From: Desulfobulbaceae bacterium
Lineage (GTDB): Bacteria; Desulfobacterota; Desulfobulbia; Desulfobulbales; Desulfocapsaceae
Direction of reading: 5' to 3'
Length of the DNA: 64,000 bases
Assembly: GCA_004796425.1 (NCBI GenBank)
Contig: QZLB01000008.1
Location: 1-64,000, forward strand
Position 1 is the first letter of the stretch, and each line of letters opens with the position of its first letter. A model generated the notes under the pieces. The model saw only the letters and a list, made by a program, of their open reading frames with translations. It searched no databases and had not been told where the DNA came from. The translations under genes were made by a program, and so were the position numbers. Of this stretch, positions 45,279-53,966 are shown in pieces.

Positions 45279-45425
45279 ATGGTGGTCTCCGTAATTCGGA
45301 CTGCAGCGATGCCCGATGGTGAGGTAATGTGGCCATTCGTTGATTTTACATCGATCGGCTGCCGGCGAAACCTGTCTCAAAAGCTGATTCGATTCTCAGC
45401 GGATCAGGTGAAAGACTATGAATAA
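45279..45425 (+). CDS. Possible 48-residue leader ORF overlapping mlaA
   Basis: An ATG at 45279 opens a frame that ends TAT-GAA-TAA, with its stop overlapping the first codons of mlaA by eight bases. AGGG lies nine bases before the ATG. The peptide (beginning MVVSVIRTAAMPDGEV) has no signal or recognisable motif. It could be a translation-coupled leader or chance; codon evidence is too short to decide. Confidence 0.22.
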   Translation: MVVSVIRTAAMPDGEVMWPFVDFTSIGCRRNLSQKLIRFSADQVKDYE

Positions 45426-46254
45426 AATCATTCACATATTTATTCTGGCGATATTTCTTCCTGCAATACTCTTCGCAGCGGAGCCGGCGGTGAATGTTTT
45501 GAATACGTTTCCAGATCTTCTTGGGGACGATCTGGAGCCACAGGAAACCGAATTACTCGATGAAGATCCATTCATTGCTGACCCTGATCTGTACCTGAAT
45601 GATCCGATATTCGAGGATGACTTTACCCTTGCCCGGACGCAGGACACCATCAGTGATCCACTCGAACCGATGAACCGGTTTTTCTTCGAAGTGAATGACA
45701 TTCTCTACTTCTGGGTCTTAAAACCGGCGAAAACCGGGTACCGGTTTGTTGTCCCGTATGAGTTTCGTCTTTGTGTCGGGAATTTTTTCAGTAATATATC
45801 AGCACCAATCAGATTCGTTAACAATGTGCTCCAGGGGGAGTTTGAGGACGCTGGTGTAGTGCTTGGCAGATTTATGATTAATTCAACGCTGGGGGTCTTT
45901 GGCCTTGGTGATCCTGCAAGCGTTGATTTTGATATTGAGCCAAGGGAGGCTGATTTTGGACAGACCCTCGGAAAGTGGGGAGTTGGAGAAGGAGTCTATC
46001 TGTGCTTGCCGGTTCTCGGTCCCTCCAGTCTCCGGGATGGCGCCGGATTGCTCGGTGATGTCTACCTGCATCCGGTGACTTATTATGCAGCGGGAGATAT
46101 TGGAATAAGTGCGGGCTATTATGTGGTTGATAATGTGAATGCCGGCTCTCTCGGTACTGATGTCTATGAAGAGATCACCCGAATCGCCCTTGATCCCTAC
46201 GTGGCAGCACGCCAGGCCTATTATGAATATCGAAAGGCCCTGATCGAAGAATAA
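45418..46254 (+). CDS. mlaA: MlaA-family outer-membrane lipid asymmetry protein
   Basis: The 278-residue protein matches MlaA (VacJ): DPLEPMNRFFFEVND, NFFSNISAPIRFVNNVLQG, FMINSTLGVFGLGDPAS, READFGQTLGKWGVGEG and LPVLGPSSLRDGAG. MlaA removes misplaced phospholipids from the outer leaflet of the outer membrane. Its signal peptide (IHIFILAIFLPAILFAAEP) has no lipobox cysteine, unlike the E. coli lipoprotein. An acidic spacer (residues 35-75) precedes the domain. mlaC follows; MlaD, E and F are not in the window. Confidence 0.93.
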   Translation: MNKIIHIFILAIFLPAILFAAEPAVNVLNTFPDLLGDDLEPQETELLDEDPFIADPDLYLNDPIFEDDFTLARTQDTISDPLEPMNRFFFEVNDILYFWVLKPAKTGYRFVVPYEFRLCVGNFFSNISAPIRFVNNVLQGEFEDAGVVLGRFMINSTLGVFGLGDPASVDFDIEPREADFGQTLGKWGVGEGVYLCLPVLGPSSLRDGAGLLGDVYLHPVTYYAAGDIGISAGYYVVDNVNAGSLGTDVYEEITRIALDPYVAARQAYYEYRKALIEE

Positions 46255-46278
46255 GGTGAAATACTTTTGGAGATAACT

Positions 46279-46908
46279 ATGAGCAAGTCTATTGGCAAAT
46301 ATAAACTCTTACCTGTTTTCTTAACGTTATTGTTGCTGATTAGCATGGGGTTTACGACACAGGTTAAGGCGAATGAGAGCGGTGGTCCGTCCGGTTCACT
46401 CAAACCCGTGCTTGATGAGCTGATTTCTATTCTGAGTGATGATGGTTTGAAGGGCGATAATATGAAGGTTGAACGGCGTCAGAAAATCATGTCCTCAATT
46501 GCCAGTGGGTTTGATTTCAGAGAGATGTCCAGACGCGTGCTTGGCAGGACCTGGAATGGTATCAGTGAAGAGCAAAAAGATTATTTCGTTCTCCAGATGA
46601 CCAAACTCCTTGAAAATGTTTATATCGGCAAGCTCGAATCGTATTCTGGGCAAACCGTTGAATTTGTAGGTGAAAGGATTAAGGGAAATCGTGCTCAGGT
46701 CACGACACTGATAGAAAACAACGGTGCTAAACTTCCCGTGCACTATATTATGCAGAAGGCTGGCACCACATGGATGGTGTATGACATTAACATTGAAGGT
46801 GTCAGCCTGATAAGAAACTATATGGAACAATTCAAGTCCATTCTGCGCAATGAGCAGTTTGAAGGACTGATCAAAGTCATTGAAGAGAAAAATAAATCAT
46901 TCCTTTAG
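46279..46908 (+). CDS. mlaC: MlaC-family periplasmic phospholipid-binding protein
   Basis: The 209-residue protein has a signal peptide (LLPVFLTLLLLISMGFTTQVKA) and the MlaC/Ttg2D pattern: RQKIMSSIASGFDFREMSRRVLGRTWNGIS, then KLPVHYIMQKAGTTWMVYDINIEGVSLI. It ferries lipids between MlaA and the inner-membrane Mla transporter. ATG at 46279 is six bases after GGAG; a TTG overlapping that site is the other in-frame start. Confidence 0.93.
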   Translation: MSKSIGKYKLLPVFLTLLLLISMGFTTQVKANESGGPSGSLKPVLDELISILSDDGLKGDNMKVERRQKIMSSIASGFDFREMSRRVLGRTWNGISEEQKDYFVLQMTKLLENVYIGKLESYSGQTVEFVGERIKGNRAQVTTLIENNGAKLPVHYIMQKAGTTWMVYDINIEGVSLIRNYMEQFKSILRNEQFEGLIKVIEEKNKSFL

Positions 46909-47017
46909 TCAGCAAAGTGGATGAGAGCGTGGCTCACCACTTCTGGCAATTATTATCCTGAGTGTTAGGGGGAGGCAGTGGCCGGTCTTCCCCACCGGTA
47001 GAAGCGATTGCACGAAT

Positions 47018-47041
47018 AAGCCTGGTTCTTGGCTTTTTTTT
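47018..47041 (+). terminator. Intrinsic terminator after the mla genes
   Basis: AAGCC (47018-47022), an eight-base loop, GGCTT (47031-47035) and a T-run of eight in total. It separates mlaC from the DUF177-rpmF operon. Confidence 0.65.
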
Positions 47042-47075
47042 CTAGCTAAATTTCGAATTATTGATTAAATGTACT

Positions 47076-47102
47076 TCCTTTGTCTGCTCGTAGGACAAAG
47101 GA
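47076..47102 (+). promoter_or_regulatory. Hairpin pairing with the DUF177 ribosome-binding site
   Basis: TCCTTTGTC (47076-47084) is the exact complement of GACAAAGGA (47094-47102), with a nine-base loop. The right arm contains most of AAAGGAG, the binding site for the ATG at 47114. Folded RNA would hide it. Confidence 0.6.
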
Positions 47103-47113
47103 GTATGTAATAG

Positions 47114-47629
47114 ATGGAAATCGCATTCAGTGACGTCACAGAGGATGGACTCAGCCTGACCATTGATAATGATGGCTGGTTTCCCCATGAAGAGATTGGG
47201 CTGACTGCACCGGTAGAATGCTCAATTGTCGTCAAGAAAATTGACAACGATTCTGTTAAGGTAACTGGTGAAATGAAGTATGTCACCCAGTCCACCTGCG
47301 ACAAATGCTGCCGGGATTTTGAACAACAGATCAATCTGGACTTTAATTACGATTGTACCGTCAGAGAAGATGAGACAGCATCTTCTCAAGACTCTGAGTG
47401 CACAGAAGAAAATTACGAAAAACTTTTTCTAGAAGGGCCGGTCGTCGATATCGACGCTATTCTTCGAGAGCAAGCAATTCTTGGACTACCGGTAAGAAAC
47501 ATTTGTTCCAGTAGCTGTCTAGGATTGTGTCTCGGATGTGGTGCTGACCTCGATGCACAGAAATGTCAGTGTGGTGAACAGGAAAAACCATCACCTTTTT
47601 CAGTGCTCAAACATCTGAAAGGAAGATAG
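47114..47629 (+). CDS. DUF177 (YceD-type) protein
   Basis: The 171-residue protein has the DUF177 layout: a CDKCCRDFEQQINLDF segment and the C-terminal cysteine-rich ICSSSCLGLCLGCGADLD motif with QKCQCGE. The family is linked to 23S rRNA accumulation in plants and bacteria and is nearly always next to rpmF, as here. The cysteines probably bind zinc. Confidence 0.92.
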   Translation: MEIAFSDVTEDGLSLTIDNDGWFPHEEIGLTAPVECSIVVKKIDNDSVKVTGEMKYVTQSTCDKCCRDFEQQINLDFNYDCTVREDETASSQDSECTEENYEKLFLEGPVVDIDAILREQAILGLPVRNICSSSCLGLCLGCGADLDAQKCQCGEQEKPSPFSVLKHLKGR

Positions 47630-47664
47630 AGCGATCGAAAGCCCATAGGTTTACGGAGGATAAA

Positions 47665-47850
47665 ATGGCATTACCCAAAAGAAGACACTCACGTTCCAGG
47701 ACCAGAAAGAGACGGTCCCACGATGCTCTGAAAGCTCCCGGACTGATGGTCTGTCAGGACTGTGGTGAACCAAAAGAACCACATAGACTCTGCGGAAGCT
47801 GCGGTAAATACGCAAAAAGGGCGGTATACGTCCTTGATGAAGAAATATAG
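47665..47850 (+). CDS. rpmF: Large ribosomal subunit protein bL32
   Basis: The 61-residue protein begins MALPKRRHSRSRTRKRRSHD and has a zinc ribbon of C30, C33, C43 and C46. It is the zinc-containing form. It leads into plsX after 11 bases. Confidence 0.97.
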   Translation: MALPKRRHSRSRTRKRRSHDALKAPGLMVCQDCGEPKEPHRLCGSCGKYAKRAVYVLDEEI

Positions 47851-47861
47851 AGGAATTTGTT

Positions 47862-48881
47862 TTGCAAATAGCCCTGGATGCCATGGGGGGAGACCATGGT
47901 CCACAGGAGTTGATTGCCGGAGCAATTCTTGCTGCAGATCAGTTCGATACCGATATTTGCCTTGTTGGTGATGAGCAACTTCTCAAAAAGCATTTAGAGT
48001 CGATTTCCCCCCAACAGAATAGTGTGTCTCGTCTGAAAATCGTTCATGCTGCTACCTCTGTGGGCATGGATGAAAACCCGGTTGATGCGATCAGAAAGAA
48101 GAAAGATTCTTCAATTATGGTCGCTTTTGATCTGGTAAAAAATGGCGAGGCCTCAGCGGTGGTAAGCGCCGGAAACTCTGGTGCGACACTTGCCGCCGGA
48201 GTGCGCAAACTTGGCCGCTTGAAGAATGTAGCACGGCCGGGACTCGCCTCCATCTTTCCCACCATGAAAGGCCCGGTTGTGGTCATGGACGTTGGTGCCA
48301 ATGTCGAGTGCCGCCCGGTGCATCTCTATCAGTTTGCCGTTATGGCATCTGCCTTTTCAAAATTATATGACGTTGATCGACCACGGGTTGGCCTGCTCAC
48401 CATCGGAGAGGAGTCAGGTAAAGGAAACAGCCTGGTAAAGGAGACCTATGAACTTCTTGAGCAAAGCGATCTAAATTTTATCGGCAACGTCGAGGGGAGG
48501 GATGTGTTTCAGGGTGATGTCGATGTCATTGTCTGCGACGGCTTTGTCGGAAATATCTGTCTGAAAATCAGTGAAGGACTGGCTGAAGCACTGATGAAAA
48601 TGCTCAAGGATGAGATTGTAAAATCTAATTTTGCCAAACTTGGGTATCTCCTTGCCAAGCCCGCCTTTGATAAGTTCAGAAAACGCGTTGATTATGCAGA
48701 GTATGGTGGTGCTCCACTCCTGGGGATTAAGGGAACGGGTATCATCTGCCATGGTAAATCCAATGCCCAGGCAATTAAGAATGCTATATCCGTTGCAATA
48801 GAAATGGAAAAACTAGGTATCAACGATTTTATATCCAGAACGCTCAAACGCGGAATAAGTAACAGAGCTGAGGCTATCTGA
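47862..48881 (+). CDS. plsX: Phosphate acyltransferase PlsX
   Basis: Makes acyl-phosphate from acyl-ACP for phospholipid synthesis. The 339-residue protein begins with a TTG start (MQIALDAMGGDHGP) preceded by GAGGAA. Other landmarks: AVVSAGNSGATLAAG, VMDVGANVECRPVHLYQFA, NVEGRDVFQGDVDVIVCDGFVGN and YGGAPLLGIKGTGIICHGKS. Its stop overlaps the fabH start by one base. Confidence 0.96.
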   Translation: MQIALDAMGGDHGPQELIAGAILAADQFDTDICLVGDEQLLKKHLESISPQQNSVSRLKIVHAATSVGMDENPVDAIRKKKDSSIMVAFDLVKNGEASAVVSAGNSGATLAAGVRKLGRLKNVARPGLASIFPTMKGPVVVMDVGANVECRPVHLYQFAVMASAFSKLYDVDRPRVGLLTIGEESGKGNSLVKETYELLEQSDLNFIGNVEGRDVFQGDVDVIVCDGFVGNICLKISEGLAEALMKMLKDEIVKSNFAKLGYLLAKPAFDKFRKRVDYAEYGGAPLLGIKGTGIICHGKSNAQAIKNAISVAIEMEKLGINDFISRTLKRGISNRAEAI

Positions 48882-49858
48882 TGGGAACGGTAATATTAGG
48901 AACAGGCTCGAGTCTGCCAAAAAAGACCATGTCCAACTTTGATCTGGAGCAAATTGTTGACACCAGCGATGAATGGATAAGAACACGAACGGGCATAGAA
49001 AACAGAAGAATCGGTGGGAAGGGAGAAAAGACCTACCAGCTGGCCGCTCAAGCTGCTCGAAACGCATTGCAGATGGCTGGAGTGGAAGCTTCTGAACTCG
49101 ATCTTATTGTGGTGGGGACCATAAGCTCACACATGATCATGCCTTCGTGTGCTTGTTATGTTCAAGCAGAAATAGGTGCAGACAATGCATTTGCATACGA
49201 TGTTAATGCTGCCTGTTCGGGTTTCCTGTATGGCCTGGATATCGCAGATAAGCAGATTCGTGCGGATCGCCAGGCGAAAATTCTGGTCATTGGTGCAGAA
49301 ACCTTGTCCACCAGACTTAATTGGCAAGACCGTAATACCTGTATTCTTTTTGGGGATGGTGCCGGGGCTGCAGTACTCGGATATTCTGAGGAAGAACAAA
49401 GAGAAATCATTGGCACGAACCATCAGTCGGATGGTTCGCTCTGGGATTTGCTTTACATGCACAACGCACCGAGTATGAACCCCGACCTGCGTGTTGAAAA
49501 TGACGGTGACTCGGTAATCGTTATGGAGGGCAGAGAAGTTTTCAAACATGCGGTGAAAGCAATGGAGGACTCGATTACGGGTCTTTTTGAGAAGACGGGT
49601 TTGGGCATCGAAGATGTTGATTTAATGATACCTCATCAGGCAAATATGCGGATCCTTAATAAGGTGATTGAACGTTTGAATTTTCCTATTGAGAAGGTAT
49701 TTCTCAATGTCAAAAACTATGGGAATACTTCTGCTGCTTCAATACCAATTGCACTCGATGAATCAAATCGCGATGAGAAGATGAAAAGAGGAGATGTACT
49801 ACTCTTTTGTGCTTTTGGTGGTGGTTTAACATGGGGTTCCACCCTGCTCAGATGGTAA
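48881..49858 (+). CDS. fabH: Beta-ketoacyl-ACP synthase III
   Basis: Starts fatty acid synthesis by condensing acyl-CoA with malonyl-ACP. The 325-residue protein has the catalytic cysteine at C112 (DVNAACSGF), the histidine in IPHQANMRI and the asparagine in NYGNTSAAS. Primer choice (acetyl or a longer acyl-CoA) cannot be told, but the acyl-CoA dehydrogenase gene next to it makes this worth asking. Confidence 0.97.
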   Translation: MGTVILGTGSSLPKKTMSNFDLEQIVDTSDEWIRTRTGIENRRIGGKGEKTYQLAAQAARNALQMAGVEASELDLIVVGTISSHMIMPSCACYVQAEIGADNAFAYDVNAACSGFLYGLDIADKQIRADRQAKILVIGAETLSTRLNWQDRNTCILFGDGAGAAVLGYSEEEQREIIGTNHQSDGSLWDLLYMHNAPSMNPDLRVENDGDSVIVMEGREVFKHAVKAMEDSITGLFEKTGLGIEDVDLMIPHQANMRILNKVIERLNFPIEKVFLNVKNYGNTSAASIPIALDESNRDEKMKRGDVLLFCAFGGGLTWGSTLLRW

Positions 49859-49872
49859 ACAGGAGAACTGTT

Positions 49873-51024
49873 ATGGAACATTTTTTAAACGAAGAACAAC
49901 AGATGATTGTGGATATTGCTCGCCAGATCACTGATGAACGAATTATTCCACAACGTGCTGAACTTGATGAAAAACATGAATTTCCCCGCGCTATCTTAAA
50001 TGAAATGGCCCAGGCCGATCTTTTTGGTATTCCGATACCGGAGGAATACGGTGGCTTTGGTGGAAGCTGCATGGACATTGTTTTGCCTCTTGAGGAAATT
50101 GGCAGGGGATGCATCGGTGTTGGCACTGCCTTTGCCGCCAGTACCCTTGGTATTTACCCAATTATGATCAGTGGTTCCGAGGAAATGAAGCAAAAGTATC
50201 TGCCCGATGTCGCAACGGGAAGTAAGTTTGCAGCCTTTGGCCTGACCGAGGCAAATGCAGGTTCTGATGCCTCCGGTATTCAGACAACGGCTGTTCTGGA
50301 TGGCGATGAGTGGGTCATCAACGGAACCAAGCAATGGATTACCAATGGCGGTGAGGCCCAGATTTACACGGTTGTGGCGATGACAGATAAAAGCAAGGGA
50401 CCGCGTGGTGCCTCAATGTTCGTGGTTGAAGAGGGAGACCCGGGATTTTCTTGTGGACCCAAGGAAATTAAAATGGGTATCAGGGCTTCTTCTACAACAG
50501 AGCTGATTTTCAAGGATTGCCGGATTCCCAAAAATCGACTCATTGGCAGAAAAGGAACCGGTTTCATCACGGTAATGAAGACCCTGGATTCAAGTCGTCC
50601 CGGCATTGCCGCACTGGGTGTCGGATTAGCCCAGGGAGCACTTGATATGGCAGTAACCTATGCTAAGCAGCGTGAGCAGTTTGGCAAGCCGATTATCGGA
50701 TTCCAGGCTGTACAACACATGCTGGCCGACATGGCAACGCAGATTGAGGCAGCCAGAGCCCTGACCTATGCCGCAGCCAAGCATATCGATGCACATCCCA
50801 AAGACATGTCCAAAGTTTCTTCAATGTGCAAGGTGTATGCAACAGATGTGGCAATGAACGTTACGACAGATGCGGTTCAGGTTATGGGAGGCTACGGTTA
50901 TATGTGTGAATACCCTGCCGAAAAAATGATGAGAGACGCCAAGATTTTGCAGATTTACGAGGGAACCAACCAGGTCCAGCGTAATGTTATTGGTCAGGAA
51001 CTCAATAAGGAATATACCCGCTAG
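49873..51024 (+). CDS. Acyl-CoA dehydrogenase
   Basis: A 383-residue FAD enzyme like butyryl-/short-chain acyl-CoA dehydrogenases: PEEYGGFGGSCMD, FGLTEANAGSDASG (FAD site), KQWITNGGEAQIY, and the catalytic glutamate at about E363 in QIYEGTNQVQRNV. It exchanges electrons with ETF, whose genes follow. AGGAGA lies just before the ATG at 49873; the longer frame overlapping fabH is rejected. Its position inside a fatty acid synthesis operon is unusual for a beta-oxidation type enzyme. Confidence 0.95.
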   Translation: MEHFLNEEQQMIVDIARQITDERIIPQRAELDEKHEFPRAILNEMAQADLFGIPIPEEYGGFGGSCMDIVLPLEEIGRGCIGVGTAFAASTLGIYPIMISGSEEMKQKYLPDVATGSKFAAFGLTEANAGSDASGIQTTAVLDGDEWVINGTKQWITNGGEAQIYTVVAMTDKSKGPRGASMFVVEEGDPGFSCGPKEIKMGIRASSTTELIFKDCRIPKNRLIGRKGTGFITVMKTLDSSRPGIAALGVGLAQGALDMAVTYAKQREQFGKPIIGFQAVQHMLADMATQIEAARALTYAAAKHIDAHPKDMSKVSSMCKVYATDVAMNVTTDAVQVMGGYGYMCEYPAEKMMRDAKILQIYEGTNQVQRNVIGQELNKEYTR

Positions 51025-51066
51025 ATCGGATTGTTTTTAACGTTTAGATTTCGTACGGATGGTTAG

Positions 51067-51849
51067 ATGAAGATAATTGTATGTATTAAACAGGTACCGG
51101 ATGCCAAGGATGTACGCCTTGATCCCGAGACCAATACCCTCGCTCGCGAAGGGGTAGAATCAATTATGAACCCGTATGATCAGCACGCTCTTGAGGCTGC
51201 AGTCAGCCTCAAGGAGTCGTGTGGAGGATCTGTTACGGTGCTGTCTATGGGGCCACCGCAGGCTCAGGAAGTGCTCAGGCAGGCAATTTCTTGCGGGGCA
51301 GATGATGCAGTGTTGGTTTCTGACCGTGCGTTTGCGGGTGCCGACACCTGGGCGACCGCATACACGTTGGGTAAAACTGTTGAGAAAATTGGCAATTTCG
51401 ACCTGATCATATGTGGCAAACAGGCGATTGACGGCGATACTGCCCAAGTTGGCCCAGGCTTGGCAATGCGGCTTGGCATCCCCTATGCAACCTGTATCCA
51501 GAAAATTCGCTCAGCGGATTCTGAGTCCATTGTATTCGAGAGGATGATGGACGAGGGATATGATGTGCTGGAGTCTGGCTACCCGCTTCTGCTCACGGTT
51601 GTAAAAGATATCAATGAACCTCGAGTACCCTCGCTCAAGGGCAAAATGAAAGCAAAGAAGGCTGAAATTGCAGTTATGGATGCTGCTGCTATCGGGGCCG
51701 AGGCTGATTGTATCGGTCTGGCAGGATCTCCTACTCAGGTAGTTAAGGTTTTCCCCCCTGAACCTCGTGGAGAGCGGGCAATGTTATCAGGGTCAGTGGA
51801 TGAGCAGGTGGAACAGCTTGTCGACAAAATAAAGCCATATCTTGTCTGA
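51067..51849 (+). CDS. etfB: Electron transfer flavoprotein beta subunit
   Basis: The 260-residue protein begins MKIIVCIKQVPDAKDVRLD and contains ICGKQAIDGDTAQVGPGLA, a segment that in NADH-binding, bifurcating type ETFs replaces the QAIDDDCNQTGQ form of ordinary ETFs. It ends KIKPYLV. With EtfA it carries electrons to or from the acyl-CoA dehydrogenase. Confidence 0.94.
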   Translation: MKIIVCIKQVPDAKDVRLDPETNTLAREGVESIMNPYDQHALEAAVSLKESCGGSVTVLSMGPPQAQEVLRQAISCGADDAVLVSDRAFAGADTWATAYTLGKTVEKIGNFDLIICGKQAIDGDTAQVGPGLAMRLGIPYATCIQKIRSADSESIVFERMMDEGYDVLESGYPLLLTVVKDINEPRVPSLKGKMKAKKAEIAVMDAAAIGAEADCIGLAGSPTQVVKVFPPEPRGERAMLSGSVDEQVEQLVDKIKPYLV

Positions 51850-51863
51850 ACGGGAGATCGAGA

Positions 51864-53057
51864 ATGTTAAAGATTGATGAAAAATTGTGCATCGGGTGCG
51901 GGATTTGTGAAAACCAGTGTCCGTTCGGTGCAATTGAAGTGGTCGATGGTATCGCAGTTATTGGTGACACCTGCACCCTCTGTGGTGCCTGTGTTGAAGA
52001 ATGTGAAGTAGAGGCCCTGGAACTAGAAGATACGGGGCTAAAAAAACAGGACGATCTTGAAAGCTGGTCCGGCGTCTGGGTCTTTTGTGAATTCACCCAT
52101 GGTGAGCTTGCGCCTGTATCCCTGGAACTTCTTGGTGTTGGCAGGAATCTTGCTGATAGTCGCGGGGTGCAGCTCAGTGCAGTGCTCCTTGGACACCTTA
52201 CAGAGAACACAGCCGATCAACTGATCGCCCACGGTGCTGATCAGGTATTTCGTGCCGATAACCCAGGGCTTGAGTTGTTCAGTGATGAGATCTATGAAAA
52301 AATCCTCTCCGATCTGATTCTTGAAAAGAAACCCGAGATAATACTGGCTGGTGCTACGGCTATTGGCAGATCATTTATCCCTGGCGTCGCAACAACGGTC
52401 GATGCCGGGCTTACTGCAGATTGTACCCGTTTGGAGATTCGTCAGGATGACGGTGCGCTCATGCAGACAAGACCAGCATTTGGTGGCAATATCATGGCTA
52501 CCATTGTCTGTCCGAATACACGACCTCAAATGGCGACTGTCAGACCAAAGGTTATGAAGGCGCTGGATCCGGATGATAGACGAAGCGGCGACATTGTTGA
52601 TATAATGCCAACAGCTCGTCAGCTGGTCAGCCGAATCAAAGTGCTTGAATCAGTAAAAGCCCCGCAATCTAATGTAAATATCCAGGAATCAGATATTCTG
52701 ATCAGCGGAGGACGCGGACTGGAGAGTGAGAAAGGGTTTAACCTGTTACACAAGCTGGCAGAAGCGCTCGACGGAAAAGTTTCAGCTTCACGTGCGGTTG
52801 TTGATGCCGGTTGGATTCCCTATCCACATCAGGTAGGGCAGACCGGAAAAACGGTTGCTCCGAAACTTTACATTGCATGTGGAATATCTGGAGCAATTCA
52901 ACATGTGGCTGGTATGCAGTCGTCAGAGACAATTGTTGCAATAAACCGAGACAAGGATGCGCCAATTTTTAATATCGCTGATTTTGGGATCGTTGGTGAT
53001 TTGAACGAGGTAATTCCTAAACTCATTGCAAAAATAGAGGAGAAGCGCGGGTCATGA
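51864..53057 (+). CDS. etfA: Electron transfer flavoprotein alpha subunit with N-terminal ferredoxin domain
   Basis: The 397-residue protein has an N-terminal domain for two 4Fe-4S clusters (C9, C12, C15, C19 and C37, C40, C43, C47), then the ETF alpha domain and the C-terminal FAD domain (DILISGGRGLESEKG, SRAVVDAGWIPYPHQVGQTG, CGISGAIQHVAGM). The ferredoxin part suggests electron entry from or exit to ferredoxin. The stop overlaps the fabG start by four bases. Confidence 0.95.
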   Translation: MLKIDEKLCIGCGICENQCPFGAIEVVDGIAVIGDTCTLCGACVEECEVEALELEDTGLKKQDDLESWSGVWVFCEFTHGELAPVSLELLGVGRNLADSRGVQLSAVLLGHLTENTADQLIAHGADQVFRADNPGLELFSDEIYEKILSDLILEKKPEIILAGATAIGRSFIPGVATTVDAGLTADCTRLEIRQDDGALMQTRPAFGGNIMATIVCPNTRPQMATVRPKVMKALDPDDRRSGDIVDIMPTARQLVSRIKVLESVKAPQSNVNIQESDILISGGRGLESEKGFNLLHKLAEALDGKVSASRAVVDAGWIPYPHQVGQTGKTVAPKLYIACGISGAIQHVAGMQSSETIVAINRDKDAPIFNIADFGIVGDLNEVIPKLIAKIEEKRGS

Positions 53058-53797
53058 GTCAGCAAGATAAAATCGCCTTGGTAACTGGTGGGAGCCGGGG
53101 AATAGGACGGACGGTTGCGTTAAAGCTCGCTGTGCAGGGAGCACGGGTCTATGTCAACTTTGTCAGCCGGTCTGAAGCAGCTGAGGAAACGGTTGCGATG
53201 ATCGAAAAGCTCGGTGGACAAGGTGAAATCATTAAGTTTGATGTTGCCGATTACTCTGCCACACAAGAGGCGGTGAAAGATCTGGTGTCAAACGATGGAC
53301 CGGTAGATATTCTTGTCAATAATGCCGGTATTACGAGAGATAATCTGATTGCCCGAATGAAGGAAGATGAATGGGATCAGGTTATGGATACGAACCTTAA
53401 AGGCACTTTTAACTGCTGCAAAGCGGTTATCAAGCAAATGATGAAAAAACGCTGGGGCAGAATCATTAATATCAGTTCTGTAGTGGGGTTTTCCGGTAAC
53501 AGTGGGCAGGTCAACTACTCAGCGGCAAAGGCTGGTATGTCTGGCTTGACTAAATCTCTTGCCCGCGAGTTTGCCTCACGAAAGGTGACGGTAAATTGCG
53601 TGGCTCCCGGCTACATAATCACTGAGATGACCGAGGCGATCTCGGATGATGCAAAGCAGAAAATGCTCAGTGAAATTCCGATGGGAACACTTGGGGTTCC
53701 TGAGGATGTTGCTGCTGCCGTTGCTTTTCTGGCCAGTGATGAGGCAAATTATATCACCGGCCAGACGATCCATGTAAACGGTGGGATGTATATGTAA
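53054..53797 (+). CDS. fabG: 3-ketoacyl-ACP reductase
   Basis: A short-chain dehydrogenase of 247 residues that reduces 3-ketoacyl-ACP with NADPH. Motifs: TGGSRGIGR, NNAGITRDN, catalytic serine in NISSVVG and Y155-x3-K159 (NYSAAK). Coupled to etfA by ATGA overlap. Confidence 0.96.
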   Translation: MSQQDKIALVTGGSRGIGRTVALKLAVQGARVYVNFVSRSEAAEETVAMIEKLGGQGEIIKFDVADYSATQEAVKDLVSNDGPVDILVNNAGITRDNLIARMKEDEWDQVMDTNLKGTFNCCKAVIKQMMKKRWGRIINISSVVGFSGNSGQVNYSAAKAGMSGLTKSLAREFASRKVTVNCVAPGYIITEMTEAISDDAKQKMLSEIPMGTLGVPEDVAAAVAFLASDEANYITGQTIHVNGGMYM

Positions 53798-53801
53798 TAC
53801 T

Positions 53802-53825
53802 ATGGAATAGTTAGAACTATTTCAT
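53802..53825 (+). repeat. Dyad after fabG
   Basis: AATAGTT and AACTATT flank two central bases; with a G-U step the RNA stem extends to ATG/CAT. It lies five bases after the fabG stop and 140 bases before acpP. It has no T-run. It may mark a processing or regulatory site that raises acpP relative to its neighbours. Confidence 0.45.
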
Positions 53826-53966
53826 GCGGTTAAATTAAAGGTTGCAAAAAGAAGGAATTTGTTAAAAAGTGGTGAGCTCAATAACGCATATCACTTATAG
53901 CGAGTGGCGGTGCTCAGTAAAGAACTTCAAGACAAGAAAGCTATAGACGATCAAGGAGAAAGTAAA

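Larger units (their letters stand above)
44974..45417. other. Long intergenic leader between yejE and mlaA
   Basis: This 444-base stretch holds a palindrome, a promoter and a short open frame that are listed separately. A weak stem, TGCTTT/AAAGCA, follows yejE. The rest shows no recognisable gene. Confidence 0.5.

Noticed and set aside
48881-49872. Acyl-CoA dehydrogenase starting at 49807 inside fabH
   Set aside because: The extra 22 residues are unlike the family and a good ribosome-binding site precedes the ATG at 49873.
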